From Streptomyces sp. LHD-70 (GTDB taxonomy: Bacteria; Actinomycetota; Actinomycetes; Streptomycetales; Streptomycetaceae), in the NCBI RefSeq assembly GCF_031157275.1, contig NZ_JAVIFW010000001.1, positions 1-64,000 on the forward strand: a stretch of DNA of 64,000 nt, in the 5' to 3' direction. Position numbers and translations under genes: made by a program. The notes under the pieces were generated by a model that ran no database searches, was not told the origin of the DNA, and saw nothing but the letters and a program-made list of their open reading frames with translations. This document shows positions 36,798-44,925 of this stretch, piece after piece. Every line of letters starts with the position of its first letter. The first letter of the stretch is position 1.

Positions 36798-37334
36798 GTG
36801 CCGCATGTCCTGGTCCTCAACGCGTCGTACGAGCCCCTCGGCGTCGTACCGCTCCGCCGCGCGCTCGTTCTGGTCCTCGAGAACAAGGCTCAGTGCCTCG
36901 AGGAGTCCGGCGCCTTTATGCACAGCGCGACCTGCACCATCCCCGCACCCAGCGTGGTCCGGCTCAAGCGCTTCGTGCGGGTCCCCTACCGGGGGCCCGT
37001 TCCGCTGACCCGGCGAGCCCTCTTCGCCCGCGACGGGGGCCGCTGCATGTACTGCGGTGGCGTCGCAACCAGCGTCGACCACGTCATCCCCAAGAGCCGG
37101 GGAGGTCAGCACGCCTGGGAGAACGTGGTGGCGTCATGCCGCCGCTGCAACCACGTGAAGGCCGATCGTCATCTGCTCGAACTGGGCTGGCGGCTGCGTC
37201 ACAAACCCGCCCCGCCCACCGGACTCGCCTGGCGCATCATCGGCACCGGGCATAGGGATCCGCGCTGGCTGCCCTACCTGCAGCCGTTCGGCGCGGACGA
37301 CGCGATGGCCCGGATCGACGGCATCTCCGCCTGA
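36798..37334 (+). CDS. HNH endonuclease family protein
   Basis: 178 residues from GTG 36798, with a perfect AAGGAGG 5 bases upstream. The N-terminal 70 residues form a small alpha/beta domain (LNASYEPLGVVPLRRALVLVL). The HNH motif then runs: CMYCG, DHVIPKSRGG, CRRCNHVKADR. Both CxxC pairs for structural zinc are intact, as are the His and Asn catalytic positions. Conserved stand-alone HNH proteins of this length are widespread in actinomycetes; role unknown. A hairpin terminator follows 24 bases after the stop. Confidence 0.9.
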   Translation: MPHVLVLNASYEPLGVVPLRRALVLVLENKAQCLEESGAFMHSATCTIPAPSVVRLKRFVRVPYRGPVPLTRRALFARDGGRCMYCGGVATSVDHVIPKSRGGQHAWENVVASCRRCNHVKADRHLLELGWRLRHKPAPPTGLAWRIIGTGHRDPRWLPYLQPFGADDAMARIDGISA

Positions 37335-37357
37335 GCGATCCGGGTCTCTGTGTGACC

Positions 37358-37395
37358 GGGCCGGTCGCCCACCAGCTCCGCGGGCGACCGGGCCC
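37358..37395 (+). terminator. hairpin terminator after HNH gene
   Basis: CCGGTCGCCC (37361-37370) and GGGCGACCGG (37382-37391) form a perfect 10-bp stem, extendable by GGG/CCC (37358-37360 with 37393-37395) across a single bulged G. It lies between convergent genes and may serve both. Confidence 0.75.
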
Positions 37396-37425
37396 GAAGC
37401 GGTCTGCCCGGACCCCTGCTCCTCT

Positions 37426-37454
37426 GCTCCTCAATCGCCGGAGGGGCTGGATTT
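37426..37454. repeat. Streptomyces 3' repeat element containing the GH84 stop codon
   Basis: CTCCTCAATCGCCGGAGGGG followed by CTGGATTT. The TGA stop of the minus-strand GH84 gene (TCA at 37431-37433) lies inside it, so the element supplies the last codons of the protein. It resembles dispersed intergenic palindromes ending in CGCCGGA...GGCTGGA/GAAA; related sequences lie at 15429-15494 and 61242-61283. Confidence 0.55.
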
Positions 37455-40421
37455 CACCTCGTACGCCTCCACACCCCACAGCGAGTACCCGAACCGCGTC
37501 CCCCGCTTCTCGCCCTCCACGCGGACGAAGCGGACATCGCGCTCGTCCATGCGGACCGTCTCCCGGCCGCCGCGCCCGCCCCGGACCTCGGCCGCCGTGC
37601 GCCAGCGCTCGCCGTCCTCCGAGACCCGCACGCGGTACGCGGAGGCGTACGCGTCCTGCCAGTGCAGCGCGACCTTGCCGAGCCGCACCGGGCGGTCGAA
37701 CTCCGCCTGCCACCACGCGTCGTCCTCGGCCGGTGAGGACCAACGGGTCTCCGGGTCCCCGTCGTTGGCCGCCGCCGCCGGGAAGTCGCGGGTCTCGTCG
37801 CCCGACGAGGTGGCCTTCGCGCCGCGCGCCAGATCGGGCCCGCCGGTGCGCGGGTACGCACGGACGGTGAGCGTGCGGGTCTCGCCGCCGTACGAGACGG
37901 GCACCGCGTAGCTGCCCGCCGGGGTGCCCTCGGACACCGTGATCTCGACCGGGACCGTGACGTCCGTGCCGCGCGGCACCTTCGCCTCGCCCGGCACCCG
38001 CACCTCTACGCCCTTAGGGGCCCGCGCCGTGAGCTTCCCCCGGACGTCGGCGGGCCGCCGGGCGGTGAGCTTCGCCGTGACGCGCTGCGCCGGGCCGCCG
38101 ATCTCCGCGTCCGCCTCGTCGCGGCTCAGCTCGAACGCGGCGTCGGCGCCGTCGGCGAACCAGGGCACGACGTGCTGCGCGGGCACCGTCGTCCGTACCG
38201 CGTCCGCCCTCAGGCCCTTCGCGGCGGTCTCCGTCCAGCCCTTGCCGGTGAGGCGGCCCAGGGTGCGCCAGCCCTCGCCGGGGACGTGGGCCTGCACCAC
38301 ACCGCGCTCGCCGGGCTCCGTCACCGCCGTCACGGCCTCGATGGGCCGCGGGCGCGGCAGCCGCACGGTGTACGAGGCGTCGTCCTCGGCGACCTCGCCG
38401 CGCTCCTCGGCCGTGCCGGACCAGCGCTCCGACTCCTTCTCGGCCTTGTCGAGGAACGGCCCGAGCACGCCCTTGCCGACGGTGGCGCGGCCCGACCGCA
38501 CCTCTTCGCGGGCCGCGTCGAGGTCCTCGCGGTGCCGCCAGGCCCGCGCGCCGTCGCCGCGGCTCTGGGCGAGCAGCATCTCGACGGCGGCCTCACCCGC
38601 GGTGCCGTACCGCCCCAACTGCTCGGTCCAGGGCGCCACTTCGGCGCCGAGGTCGGTGTCGCGCAGCCGCTGCGGGGTCTCGCGGAGCACCGTGAACGCG
38701 TCCTTCAGGCGCTGCCCGGCGGCCTCGGTGCGCCGCAGGTCGCCGCCCGCGCGCTCCCGCCAGAAGGCGTCCATCAGCGGCCGCAGATACGCGGACTCGT
38801 CGGCGCCGAGCACCGAGGACGCCGTGTTGCCCGCGAGGGCCCGTACCGCCGCACGGCGCTTCGCGTCGCCGTCCGCGAGCTCGGCCGCGGTGGCGTCGAC
38901 GGCGGCGCGCCAGGACTCCTGGGGGCGGTACGCCTTCGGGTTCCAGGCGTAGTCGGCGGCCGTGAACAGCGGGATGCGGGAGGCCACCGGCTGCTCCATG
39001 GCGTTGGCGAGCAGCGCGGCCGAGCCGCTGGCGACGGCCGGTTCGCGGCCCATGTAGGGGCCGAGGAAGATGCGGTCCTGCGCGTAGTCGTTGACCGGGT
39101 AGTTGTCCATCGTGACCAGCGGATGCCCGAACGCCTCGCGCGCACCGGCCAGTTCACGCCCGGTGATGGTCTTCGGTACGACACCGACGCCGGTCCACGC
39201 CACCTGCACCTGGTCGTCCAGCTTCGCGGAGAGCGCCTCGCGGTACTCGGTCGCGCCGTCCTGGAAGTACTCGGTGGGCATCAGGGTCAGCGGCTCCGCG
39301 CCCCGGTGCCGCTCCCGCAGATGCGCCGCGAGCGCGCCCGCCACCTTCGCCTGCGCGGTCGCTGCCGCCTTCGGTCCGGAGCCGAACGTCTCGGCGTCCG
39401 CGTCGCAGTGCCACTCGCTGTACGACACGTCCTGGAACTGGAGCTGGAACGCCCGCACACCGAGCGCCCACATCGCGTCGACCTTGCGAAGCAGCGCCTT
39501 CAGGTCGTCGTCGGACGACAGGCACATGGCCTGGCCGGGCGAGACCGCCCAGGTGAGCGTCACGTGGTTGCGGGCCGCCCGCTCGGCCAGGGAGCGGAAC
39601 CCGGCGCGCTGCTCGGCGGGGTACGGCTCACGCCAGCGCGCCTGGCGGTACGGGTCGTCGCCGGGGGCGTAGACGTACCGGTTGAGCTTGCTGCGGCCCA
39701 TGAAGTCCAGCTGTTCCAGGCGCTGTTCACGGGTCCAGGGCGTGCCGTAGAAGCTCTCGGCGAGGCCGCGCACTCCGGTGCCGGGCCAGTCGCGGACGCG
39801 GACGCCGGGCACGGAGCCGGAGTCGCCGATCAGCTGGCGCAGCGTCTGCACGCCGTGGAACAGGCCGTCCTCGCCGACGCCTTCGAGGGCGACGGTGGGC
39901 CGGCCCGCGACCTCGCCGACCGCGAGGCGGTAGCCGCCCCGCGGCAGGTCGGCGCGGTCGGCGGAGCGCAGGGCGCGCAGTGCGGCGGCCGCGCCGGAGC
40001 GTCCGCCCCCGCCCGCCTCGCCCGCGCGCACGACGAGGGCGCCCGCGGGCGGCTTCGCGCTGTCCCCGACCTCGGTGACGCGGCGGGCGCCCGCGTTCCG
40101 CAGAAGGGTGCGCAGCGCGTCCACGGCGTACGGGTCGGCGCCCGCGTCCGTCGCGACGTACACCTGCTCGCCGATGCGTACGGTCTGGCCGCCCGCCTTG
40201 GCCTGCTGCGGGCGTGGCCACACCTGCGGCAGGGAGTCGTCGCTCGCGCGGTCGGTGCCCGCGGGGGCGTCGGGTTCGGTGACGGCGGGCTGCGGTGGCG
40301 CCGCGAGGGCTCCCGGTGCGCCGCCGATGAGGCCCCCGATCACCGCGGCCGCGATGGCTGCCGCCCGCTTCCTGCGCCGCACCTGCACGGCTGCCCCGCC
40401 CTTCTTCCGCACTTCCCGCAC
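37431..40421 (-). CDS. secreted GH84-type beta-N-acetylglucosaminidase with C-terminal F5/8-type module
   Basis: 996 residues from GTG 40421; GTG starts 3 or 11 codons later are possible, the latter with GGGCGGGG upstream. A basic signal peptide ends at GALA-A. An N-terminal GH20/84-like b domain (about 65-210) is followed by the (beta/alpha)8 catalytic domain: VRGLAESFYGTPWT, LDFMGRSKLNRYVYAPGDDPY, LQFQDVSYSEWHCD and MDNYPVNDYAQD. Helical and Ig-like regions lead to a C-terminal F5/8-type C (CBM32) module (ETRWSSPAEDDAWWQAEF). In classical GH84 the catalytic pair is Asp-Asp; here the first position reads Gln (FQD). Likely acts on chitin-, peptidoglycan- or glycoprotein-derived GlcNAc outside the cell. 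Confidence 0.9.
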   Translation of the reverse strand: MREVRKKGGAAVQVRRRKRAAAIAAAVIGGLIGGAPGALAAPPQPAVTEPDAPAGTDRASDDSLPQVWPRPQQAKAGGQTVRIGEQVYVATDAGADPYAVDALRTLLRNAGARRVTEVGDSAKPPAGALVVRAGEAGGGGRSGAAAALRALRSADRADLPRGGYRLAVGEVAGRPTVALEGVGEDGLFHGVQTLRQLIGDSGSVPGVRVRDWPGTGVRGLAESFYGTPWTREQRLEQLDFMGRSKLNRYVYAPGDDPYRQARWREPYPAEQRAGFRSLAERAARNHVTLTWAVSPGQAMCLSSDDDLKALLRKVDAMWALGVRAFQLQFQDVSYSEWHCDADAETFGSGPKAAATAQAKVAGALAAHLRERHRGAEPLTLMPTEYFQDGATEYREALSAKLDDQVQVAWTGVGVVPKTITGRELAGAREAFGHPLVTMDNYPVNDYAQDRIFLGPYMGREPAVASGSAALLANAMEQPVASRIPLFTAADYAWNPKAYRPQESWRAAVDATAAELADGDAKRRAAVRALAGNTASSVLGADESAYLRPLMDAFWRERAGGDLRRTEAAGQRLKDAFTVLRETPQRLRDTDLGAEVAPWTEQLGRYGTAGEAAVEMLLAQSRGDGARAWRHREDLDAAREEVRSGRATVGKGVLGPFLDKAEKESERWSGTAEERGEVAEDDASYTVRLPRPRPIEAVTAVTEPGERGVVQAHVPGEGWRTLGRLTGKGWTETAAKGLRADAVRTTVPAQHVVPWFADGADAAFELSRDEADAEIGGPAQRVTAKLTARRPADVRGKLTARAPKGVEVRVPGEAKVPRGTDVTVPVEITVSEGTPAGSYAVPVSYGGETRTLTVRAYPRTGGPDLARGAKATSSGDETRDFPAAAANDGDPETRWSSPAEDDAWWQAEFDRPVRLGKVALHWQDAYASAYRVRVSEDGERWRTAAEVRGGRGGRETVRMDERDVRFVRVEGEKRGTRFGYSLWGVEAYEVKSSPSGD

Positions 40422-40867
40422 ACAGCGTCGGACGTCAGCTTAGGGCGCCGCTGCGGGGGCCCCGATAGGGCGCGGGGCTGTGACATCGGCGGCTCCGCCC
40501 CTGGGCGCGACCAGCCACGACGGCGCGGCAGTCGAAAGGCGGCCGAGAAGCGGGGCCCGGGGGCGCAGCCCCCAGGAGCCGTCCGCCAGGACTTTCGGGA
40601 AGAGGCGGGGAGGGGAAGAAAACCGCCCGTCCCGGCGGCGGCACGGCGCACAATCGGCGGCGAAACCCCCGCACTCGGCGTGATGTGCGTCACGTCACGT
40701 GCCCGCCCGGCAGCACCCCGCAAGCCCTCCCCGCCCAGACGCCCCAAGGGAAAGCCCCAACTCCCGCCGCCGGAACAAAAGGTGGGCGGGAACGCGTTGG
40801 TCGAATGTGATCGGTTCCCCTGGGTAGGGAGCCCATCCGACCATGCCGCCCACCGAAGGAGGCCCTC
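40422..40867. other. intergenic region with dispersed Streptomyces repeat and promoter
   Basis: The first part (about 40450-40590) carries GGGCGCGGGGCTGTGACAT, GCGCGACCAGCCACGACGG and GGGGGCGCAGCCCCC, pieces of an intergenic element abundant in Streptomyces. The last 80 bases, with the AT-rich stretch GGTCGAATGTGATCGG, likely hold the promoter of the small-peptide gene at 40868. Long frames crossing this stretch on either strand have no ribosome-binding site and are not believed. Confidence 0.45.
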
Positions 40868-41131
40868 GTGGCCGCATCGGCTCAGCTTCTGCTCGACGCT
40901 CTCTCCAAACGGTCGGAGCTGCGCGACCTGCCGGACATCTCGCTGGTGTCCGACCCCGGCTCCGGGTTGCTCGGCTCCTGTGCCTGCTGCGTCGAAGCGC
41001 CCCTGACGAGCGAGCCCCCGCTCGCCGACGCGGCCCCCCTCACCAGCGAACCCCCACTCGCCGCCGCCCCCCTGACGAGCGAGCCCACCGCCACCGGAAC
41101 CGCCGCCGGAACGGACCCCTCCCTCTACTGA
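40868..41131 (+). CDS. small acidic peptide with CxCC motif and three repeat units
   Basis: 87 residues from GTG 40868, with a near-perfect GAAGGAGG upstream. The first 40 residues (AQLLLDALSKRSELRDLPD, then ISLVSDPGSGLLGS) look like an acidic amphipathic leader. They end at a GSCACC cluster with three cysteines in four positions. The remainder is three copies of APLTSEP with PLADA/PLAA linkers, then an Ala/Thr/Gly tail. There is no signal peptide or TM. A leader followed by Cys and Ser/Thr/Glu-bearing repeats resembles RiPP precursors or metal-binding peptides, but no lanthipeptide, ATP-grasp or radical-SAM enzyme is adjacent. Function unknown. Confidence 0.8.
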   Translation: MAASAQLLLDALSKRSELRDLPDISLVSDPGSGLLGSCACCVEAPLTSEPPLADAAPLTSEPPLAAAPLTSEPTATGTAAGTDPSLY

Positions 41132-41207
41132 CGGCCGAGACTGACGGGCGAGCCCGTACGGGCACCCCGGGCGCGCGCCCCGTCAGGGCACCCGCTAGTT
41201 TGGCACC

Positions 41208-41447
41208 GTGGACAAGAAGAACGCCCTGCGCACCGGCGCCGTAGCAGCCGGTACGACGCTGATGATGCTGCTCATGTCGTCCCCCGCGCTCGCGCTGACC
41301 CGCGACGACGGCGACGACCCCGGTCCCGGCCTGAACGTGATGGAGACCCTCGGCCTGTACGTCGTGGCGCCGATCGTTCTCTTCCTGGTCATCACCGGCC
41401 TGGTGATGGTCGGGGACAAGTCCCGCAAGGGCCCGAAGCAGGGCTGA
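41208..41447 (+). CDS. small secreted/membrane protein
   Basis: 79 residues from GTG 41208. An N-terminal signal-like helix (AVAAGTTLMMLLMSSPALA-L) is followed by a short acidic loop (TRDDGDDPGPG) and a C-terminal TM helix (LGLYVVAPIVLFLVITGLVMVG) with a KSRKGPK basic tail. If the first helix is cleaved, the product is a single-pass protein of about 50 residues. Its position 76 bp after the CxCC peptide gene and before a strong terminator suggests one short transcript with it. Confidence 0.8.
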   Translation: MDKKNALRTGAVAAGTTLMMLLMSSPALALTRDDGDDPGPGLNVMETLGLYVVAPIVLFLVITGLVMVGDKSRKGPKQG

Positions 41448-41463
41448 CGCCCGCAACTCTTCG

Positions 41464-41502
41464 CGAGGGCGCGCCCCACCACTGAGGTGGGGCGCGCCCT
41501 CG
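41464..41502. terminator. strong hairpin terminator
   Basis: 17-base arms 41464-41480 (CGAGGGCGCGCCCCACC) and 41486-41502 pair perfectly around a 5-base loop ACTGA. It ends the small-peptide/small-membrane-protein transcript. Confidence 0.9.
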
Positions 41503-41646
41503 TCGTCTGCGCGAAACCCCCGACCTTTCACTTCTGCTGAACGGATCTGTCGAAAGTTTTCGATGGACCTAAGTAAGCGCGGAGTGCGACGGTAGCTCCG
41601 CAACGTGATCGAGGAGCCCGCGAGGGCAGAGGGGCAAGGGGTATCG

Positions 41647-42606
41647 ATGGCGGTCCTGGACCGAGTCCACGGCAGCGCGACGGCGGACGCGGCAGATCCG
41701 GCCGATCGGGGAGGCGCGGGGAAGGCCCGACGGGCCGCCACTCTCGGCCTGCTGCTCGCCGCACTCGCCACCGTGGTCTGGTCGGGCAGCTTCGTCACCT
41801 CGCGGGCGCTCGCCGACTCCGTACCGCCCGTCCAGCACGCGTTCTGGCGCTGGATCGTCGCGCTCGTCGCCGTCGCGCCGTTCGCCGCCCGCGCCGCCTG
41901 GCGGCAGCGGGCCCTGCTGCGGGAGCACATCCGCTTTCTGCTGCTCGCGTCCCTGCTCGGCGTGACCGTCTACAACACCCTCGTCAACCAGGCCGGGATC
42001 TCCACCACCGCCGGGAACATGGGCATGATCATGGCCGCCTCGCCGGTCGTCATGGCGCTCTACGAACGCCTCGGCGGCACCCGGCTCGGCGCCCGCAGGG
42101 TCGTCGGGCTGCTCATCGCCTGCGCCGGGGTGCTGCTGCTCGTCAGCAAGGGCTCGCTCGCCATGGACTTCGCCGTCGGCGACCTGTGGATGCTCGCGGC
42201 GGCGCTCTCCTTCGCCTCGTACAGCGCGCTCCTGCGCCGCAAGCCCGCCGCGATCGAGGGGCTGTCGTTCCTGTTCACCACGTTCCTGCTCGGTGCGCTG
42301 ATGCTGGCACCGGTGTTCGTCGCGAGCCTCGTGATCCAGGGCGGCTTCGAGCCGACGCCCGCGACCGTCTCGCCGCTGCTCTACGTCGGTGTGATCTCCT
42401 CGGCCCTCGCCTTCTTCGCCTGGAACAAGGCGATCTCGCTGATCGGCGCCGCCCGCGCCGGAGTCGTCTACTACCTGCAGCCCGTGTGCGTGGCGCTGCT
42501 CTCCTTCGTGGTCCTCGGCGAGCCGACCGGGCCCATGCAGGTCCTCTGCATGGGGCTGATCCTCGGCGGGGTGATCCTCGGGGCGGCGCGCGGCGGCGCC
42601 AAGTGA
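41647..42606 (+). CDS. EamA/RhaT (DMT) family transporter
   Basis: 319 residues from ATG 41647, with AAGGGG upstream. Ten TM helices arranged as two EamA repeats of five: the first begins LGLLLAALATVVWSGSFVTSR, the second LWMLAAALSFASYSALLRR. The typical GxxxYNTLVNQAGISTTAGNMG and YYLQPVCVALLSFVVLGEP segments are present. These exporters move amino acids, purines or other small metabolites. A LysR gene follows 44 bp downstream on the same strand and may control it. Confidence 0.92.
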   Translation: MAVLDRVHGSATADAADPADRGGAGKARRAATLGLLLAALATVVWSGSFVTSRALADSVPPVQHAFWRWIVALVAVAPFAARAAWRQRALLREHIRFLLLASLLGVTVYNTLVNQAGISTTAGNMGMIMAASPVVMALYERLGGTRLGARRVVGLLIACAGVLLLVSKGSLAMDFAVGDLWMLAAALSFASYSALLRRKPAAIEGLSFLFTTFLLGALMLAPVFVASLVIQGGFEPTPATVSPLLYVGVISSALAFFAWNKAISLIGAARAGVVYYLQPVCVALLSFVVLGEPTGPMQVLCMGLILGGVILGAARGGAK

Positions 42607-42650
42607 GCGCGGCGCGGGGCGGGTCGGCCGGCCCGGATAGATTGCCGGGT

Positions 42651-43571
42651 ATGACCGAGTGGGACATCAAGAAGCTGCAGATCCTGCGCACCCTGAGCGA
42701 GCGCGGCACCGTCACGGCCACCGCCGCCGCGCTGCTCATGACCCCCTCGGCGGTCTCCCAGCAACTCTCCAACCTCGCCAAGCAGTTGGGCGTACCGCTC
42801 CTGGAGGCGCAGGGCCGCCGGGTGCGGCTCACCGACGCGGCCCACCTCGTACTGCGGCACGCGGAGGCCGTCTTCGCGCAACTGGAGCGCGCCGACGCCG
42901 AGTTGGCCGGGTACGTGCGCGGCGAGGCCGGCGAGGTGCGGGTCGGCGCGTTCTCCACGGCGGTGCCCGCGCTCGTCGTCCCGGCCGTACGGCACCTGCG
43001 CGCGGCGGCGCCCGGGATCGAGGTGCGGGTGCGGGAGGCGGAGGCGGCGGAGGCGTACGAGCTGCTCGCCGGGGGAGACGTGGACCTCGCCCTGTCCCTC
43101 GCCGCGCACGCGCCGACGCCGCGCGACCCCAAGTTCACGCGCGTGCCGCTGCTCGCCGACCCGCTGGACGTCGCCCTGCCCGTCGGGCACCCGCTGGCCG
43201 GGCGGGCGCGGCTGCGGCTCGCCGAACTCTCCGCGGAGGCCTGGATCTTCGGCGGCAGCGGGCCCTGGTCGGAGATCACCCTCGCGGCCTGCGAGGCGGC
43301 GGGCTTCGTCCCGGAGCAGGCGCACAGCGCGGCCGGCTGGACCGCGATCATGGCGATGGTCGAGGCGGGCATGGGGGTCGCCCTGGTTCCGCGGATGACC
43401 GCCGTACGCCGGGCGGGCGTCGCGATGTGCACCCTCGGCCCCGACCAGCCGCGCCGCCACGTGGTGGCCGCGATGCGCCGGGGAGCGGAGGACGGCCCGG
43501 CCCTGGCCCGGGTCGTGGAGGCGCTGCGGGAGGCGGCGAACGCGCTGGGGCGCGACTCAAACCCGGGCTGA
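42651..43571 (+). CDS. LysR-family transcriptional regulator
   Basis: 306 residues from ATG 42651. The N-terminal winged HTH (LQILRTLSERGTVTATAAALLMTPSAVSQQLSNLAKQLG) is followed by the substrate-binding domain (VRVGAFSTAVPALVVPAVRHL; GMGVALVPRMTAV). No clear Shine-Dalgarno is seen; GATAGATT lies 9-16 bases before the ATG and could be a -10 element, so the transcript may be nearly leaderless. It sits downstream of the EamA exporter, unlike the usual divergent arrangement. Confidence 0.92.
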   Translation: MTEWDIKKLQILRTLSERGTVTATAAALLMTPSAVSQQLSNLAKQLGVPLLEAQGRRVRLTDAAHLVLRHAEAVFAQLERADAELAGYVRGEAGEVRVGAFSTAVPALVVPAVRHLRAAAPGIEVRVREAEAAEAYELLAGGDVDLALSLAAHAPTPRDPKFTRVPLLADPLDVALPVGHPLAGRARLRLAELSAEAWIFGGSGPWSEITLAACEAAGFVPEQAHSAAGWTAIMAMVEAGMGVALVPRMTAVRRAGVAMCTLGPDQPRRHVVAAMRRGAEDGPALARVVEALREAANALGRDSNPG

Positions 43572-43652
43572 GGAGATGTCAGTCACGCTTGGTACGGGCT
43601 TACTTGGGGTAGCCCGCGAGCCGCGCAACCCACTCAGCCAATTCTTCACAAC

Positions 43653-43705
43653 TTGATCATATTCCGCTTTCGATCAGTGGCTACGATGCGAGGCGCCTTG
43701 ATCAA
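43653..43705 (+). promoter_or_regulatory. AT-rich promoter region with three GATCA motifs before terpene cyclase
   Basis: TTGATCA at 43653-43659, TCGATCA at 43670-43676 and the palindrome TTGATCAA at 43698-43705, all within the only AT-rich stretch upstream of the cyclase. TACGAT at 43682 could be a -10 element. The repeated GATCA is likely an operator, but no regulator is assigned. Confidence 0.45.
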
Positions 43706-43720
43706 CATGGGGTGTGGGTC

Positions 43721-44800
43721 ATGCCCCGCGACGAGAGTGAGTGCTCAGTGGGGACCGACCTGGCTGTTCCGCCCATCTATTCGCCGTTCCGCGAAGCGAT
43801 ACATCCGCTGTACCAGGACATAGATCAACAGACCGCGCTCTGGGCGGAGAAGTTCCGCATCGGCTCCGACGAGCTGCGCGGCCGACTGGTCCGGCACGAC
43901 ATCGGCGGCTTCTCGGCCCGCATCCTGCCCGAGGGCCGCGAGGAAGTCGTCTCGCTGCTCTCCGACTTCGTCCTGTGGCTGTTCGGCGTCGACGACGGGC
44001 ACTGCGAGGAGGGCGAACTCGGCCGCAAACCGGGTGAGTTGTCCGGCTACCTCTCCCGGCTGCTGCGCGTCGCGCAGAACCCCGAGGCGCCGATGCTCCT
44101 CGACGACCCGCTCGCCGACGGCCTGCGCGACCTGCGCCGCCGCGTCGACCGCTACGGCACCGCCGGCCAGGCCGCGCGCTGGGTGGACGCCCTGCGCGAG
44201 TACTTCTTCTCCGTCGTCTGGGAGGCCTCGCACCGCACCGCGGGCACCGTCCCCGACCTCGACGACTACACCCTGATGCGGCTGTACGACGGCGCCACCT
44301 CCGTCGTCCTGCCCCTCCTGGAGATGGGCCACGGCTACGAACTGCAGCCCCACGAGCGGGACAACACCCGCGTACGGGCCGCCGCCGAGCTGGCGTCGTT
44401 CATCATCACCTGGGACAACGACATCTTCTCGTACCACAAGGAAGCGGGCGGGAAGGACGAGTTCTGGCTCAACGCGCTGCGCGTGCTCGAACGTGAGCGG
44501 GGCATCACGCCCGAGGCCGCGCTCGACCTCGCGATCTCCCAGCGGGACCGGGCCACGAACCTGTTCCTGCTCCTGGGCGAGCGGCTGCGCGCCGATGCGA
44601 GCCCGCAGCTGCGGCAGTACCTGGACTCGCTCGCCTGCTTCATCCGCGGTGCCCAGGACTGGGGGATCACCTCGGTGCGCTACACCACGCCGCACGATCC
44701 TGCCCGGTTCCCGGACGCGTTCCGGCGGACGCCGGTCGACGCGAGTCTGGAGCCGTTGGGGATCGCGGCGGTGGACTGGTGGTTCGGGTTGGTGTCGTAG
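43721..44800 (+). CDS. class I terpene cyclase (sesquiterpene synthase type)
   Basis: 359 residues from ATG 43721; GTG 43712 or 43748 are alternatives, and the last would put the Asp-rich motif near residue 82 as in characterised cyclases. The metal-binding motifs are DDGHCEE (about 91-97) and the NSE triad NDIFSYHKE (about 233-241). The effector segment RLYDGA and the C-terminal RY pair (SVRY) are also present. The DDGxCE form is known from selinadiene-type and muurolol-type bacterial cyclases. It should convert farnesyl (less likely geranylgeranyl) diphosphate to a hydrocarbon or alcohol. It converges on an operon with two P450s, the likely tailoring enzymes. Confidence 0.93.
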   Translation: MPRDESECSVGTDLAVPPIYSPFREAIHPLYQDIDQQTALWAEKFRIGSDELRGRLVRHDIGGFSARILPEGREEVVSLLSDFVLWLFGVDDGHCEEGELGRKPGELSGYLSRLLRVAQNPEAPMLLDDPLADGLRDLRRRVDRYGTAGQAARWVDALREYFFSVVWEASHRTAGTVPDLDDYTLMRLYDGATSVVLPLLEMGHGYELQPHERDNTRVRAAAELASFIITWDNDIFSYHKEAGGKDEFWLNALRVLERERGITPEAALDLAISQRDRATNLFLLLGERLRADASPQLRQYLDSLACFIRGAQDWGITSVRYTTPHDPARFPDAFRRTPVDASLEPLGIAAVDWWFGLVS

Positions 44801-44848
44801 GGGGGCGTGCCTCTGCGGGTGGGCGCGGGTTGACCGGGCGCGGGTTCT

Positions 44849-44925
44849 GCGCCGTTCCCCGCGCCCCTATCCTGCGCAGTTCCCCGCGCCCCTTAAAAGC
44901 ATTGCGCCGTTCCCCGCGCCCCTAT
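44849..44925. repeat. three copies of the GCGCCGTTCCCCGCGCCCCT element
   Basis: Copies at 44849-44870, 44874-44896 and 44904-44925, with one substitution (GCGCAGTT) in the middle copy. The TAG stop of the minus-strand P450 gene (44922-44924) lies inside the third copy. This is an element abundant in Streptomyces intergenic regions. It separates the convergent cyclase and P450 genes. Confidence 0.8.

Noticed and set aside
40422..40867. Open frames covering the gap between the GH84 and small-peptide genes
   Set aside because: They run through known dispersed repeats, lack ribosome-binding sites and show no family features.
40868..41131. Assigning the small peptide to lanthipeptides or graspetides
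   Set aside because: No LanM/LanB/LanC-like, ATP-grasp or transporter gene is adjacent; the assignment would be guesswork.
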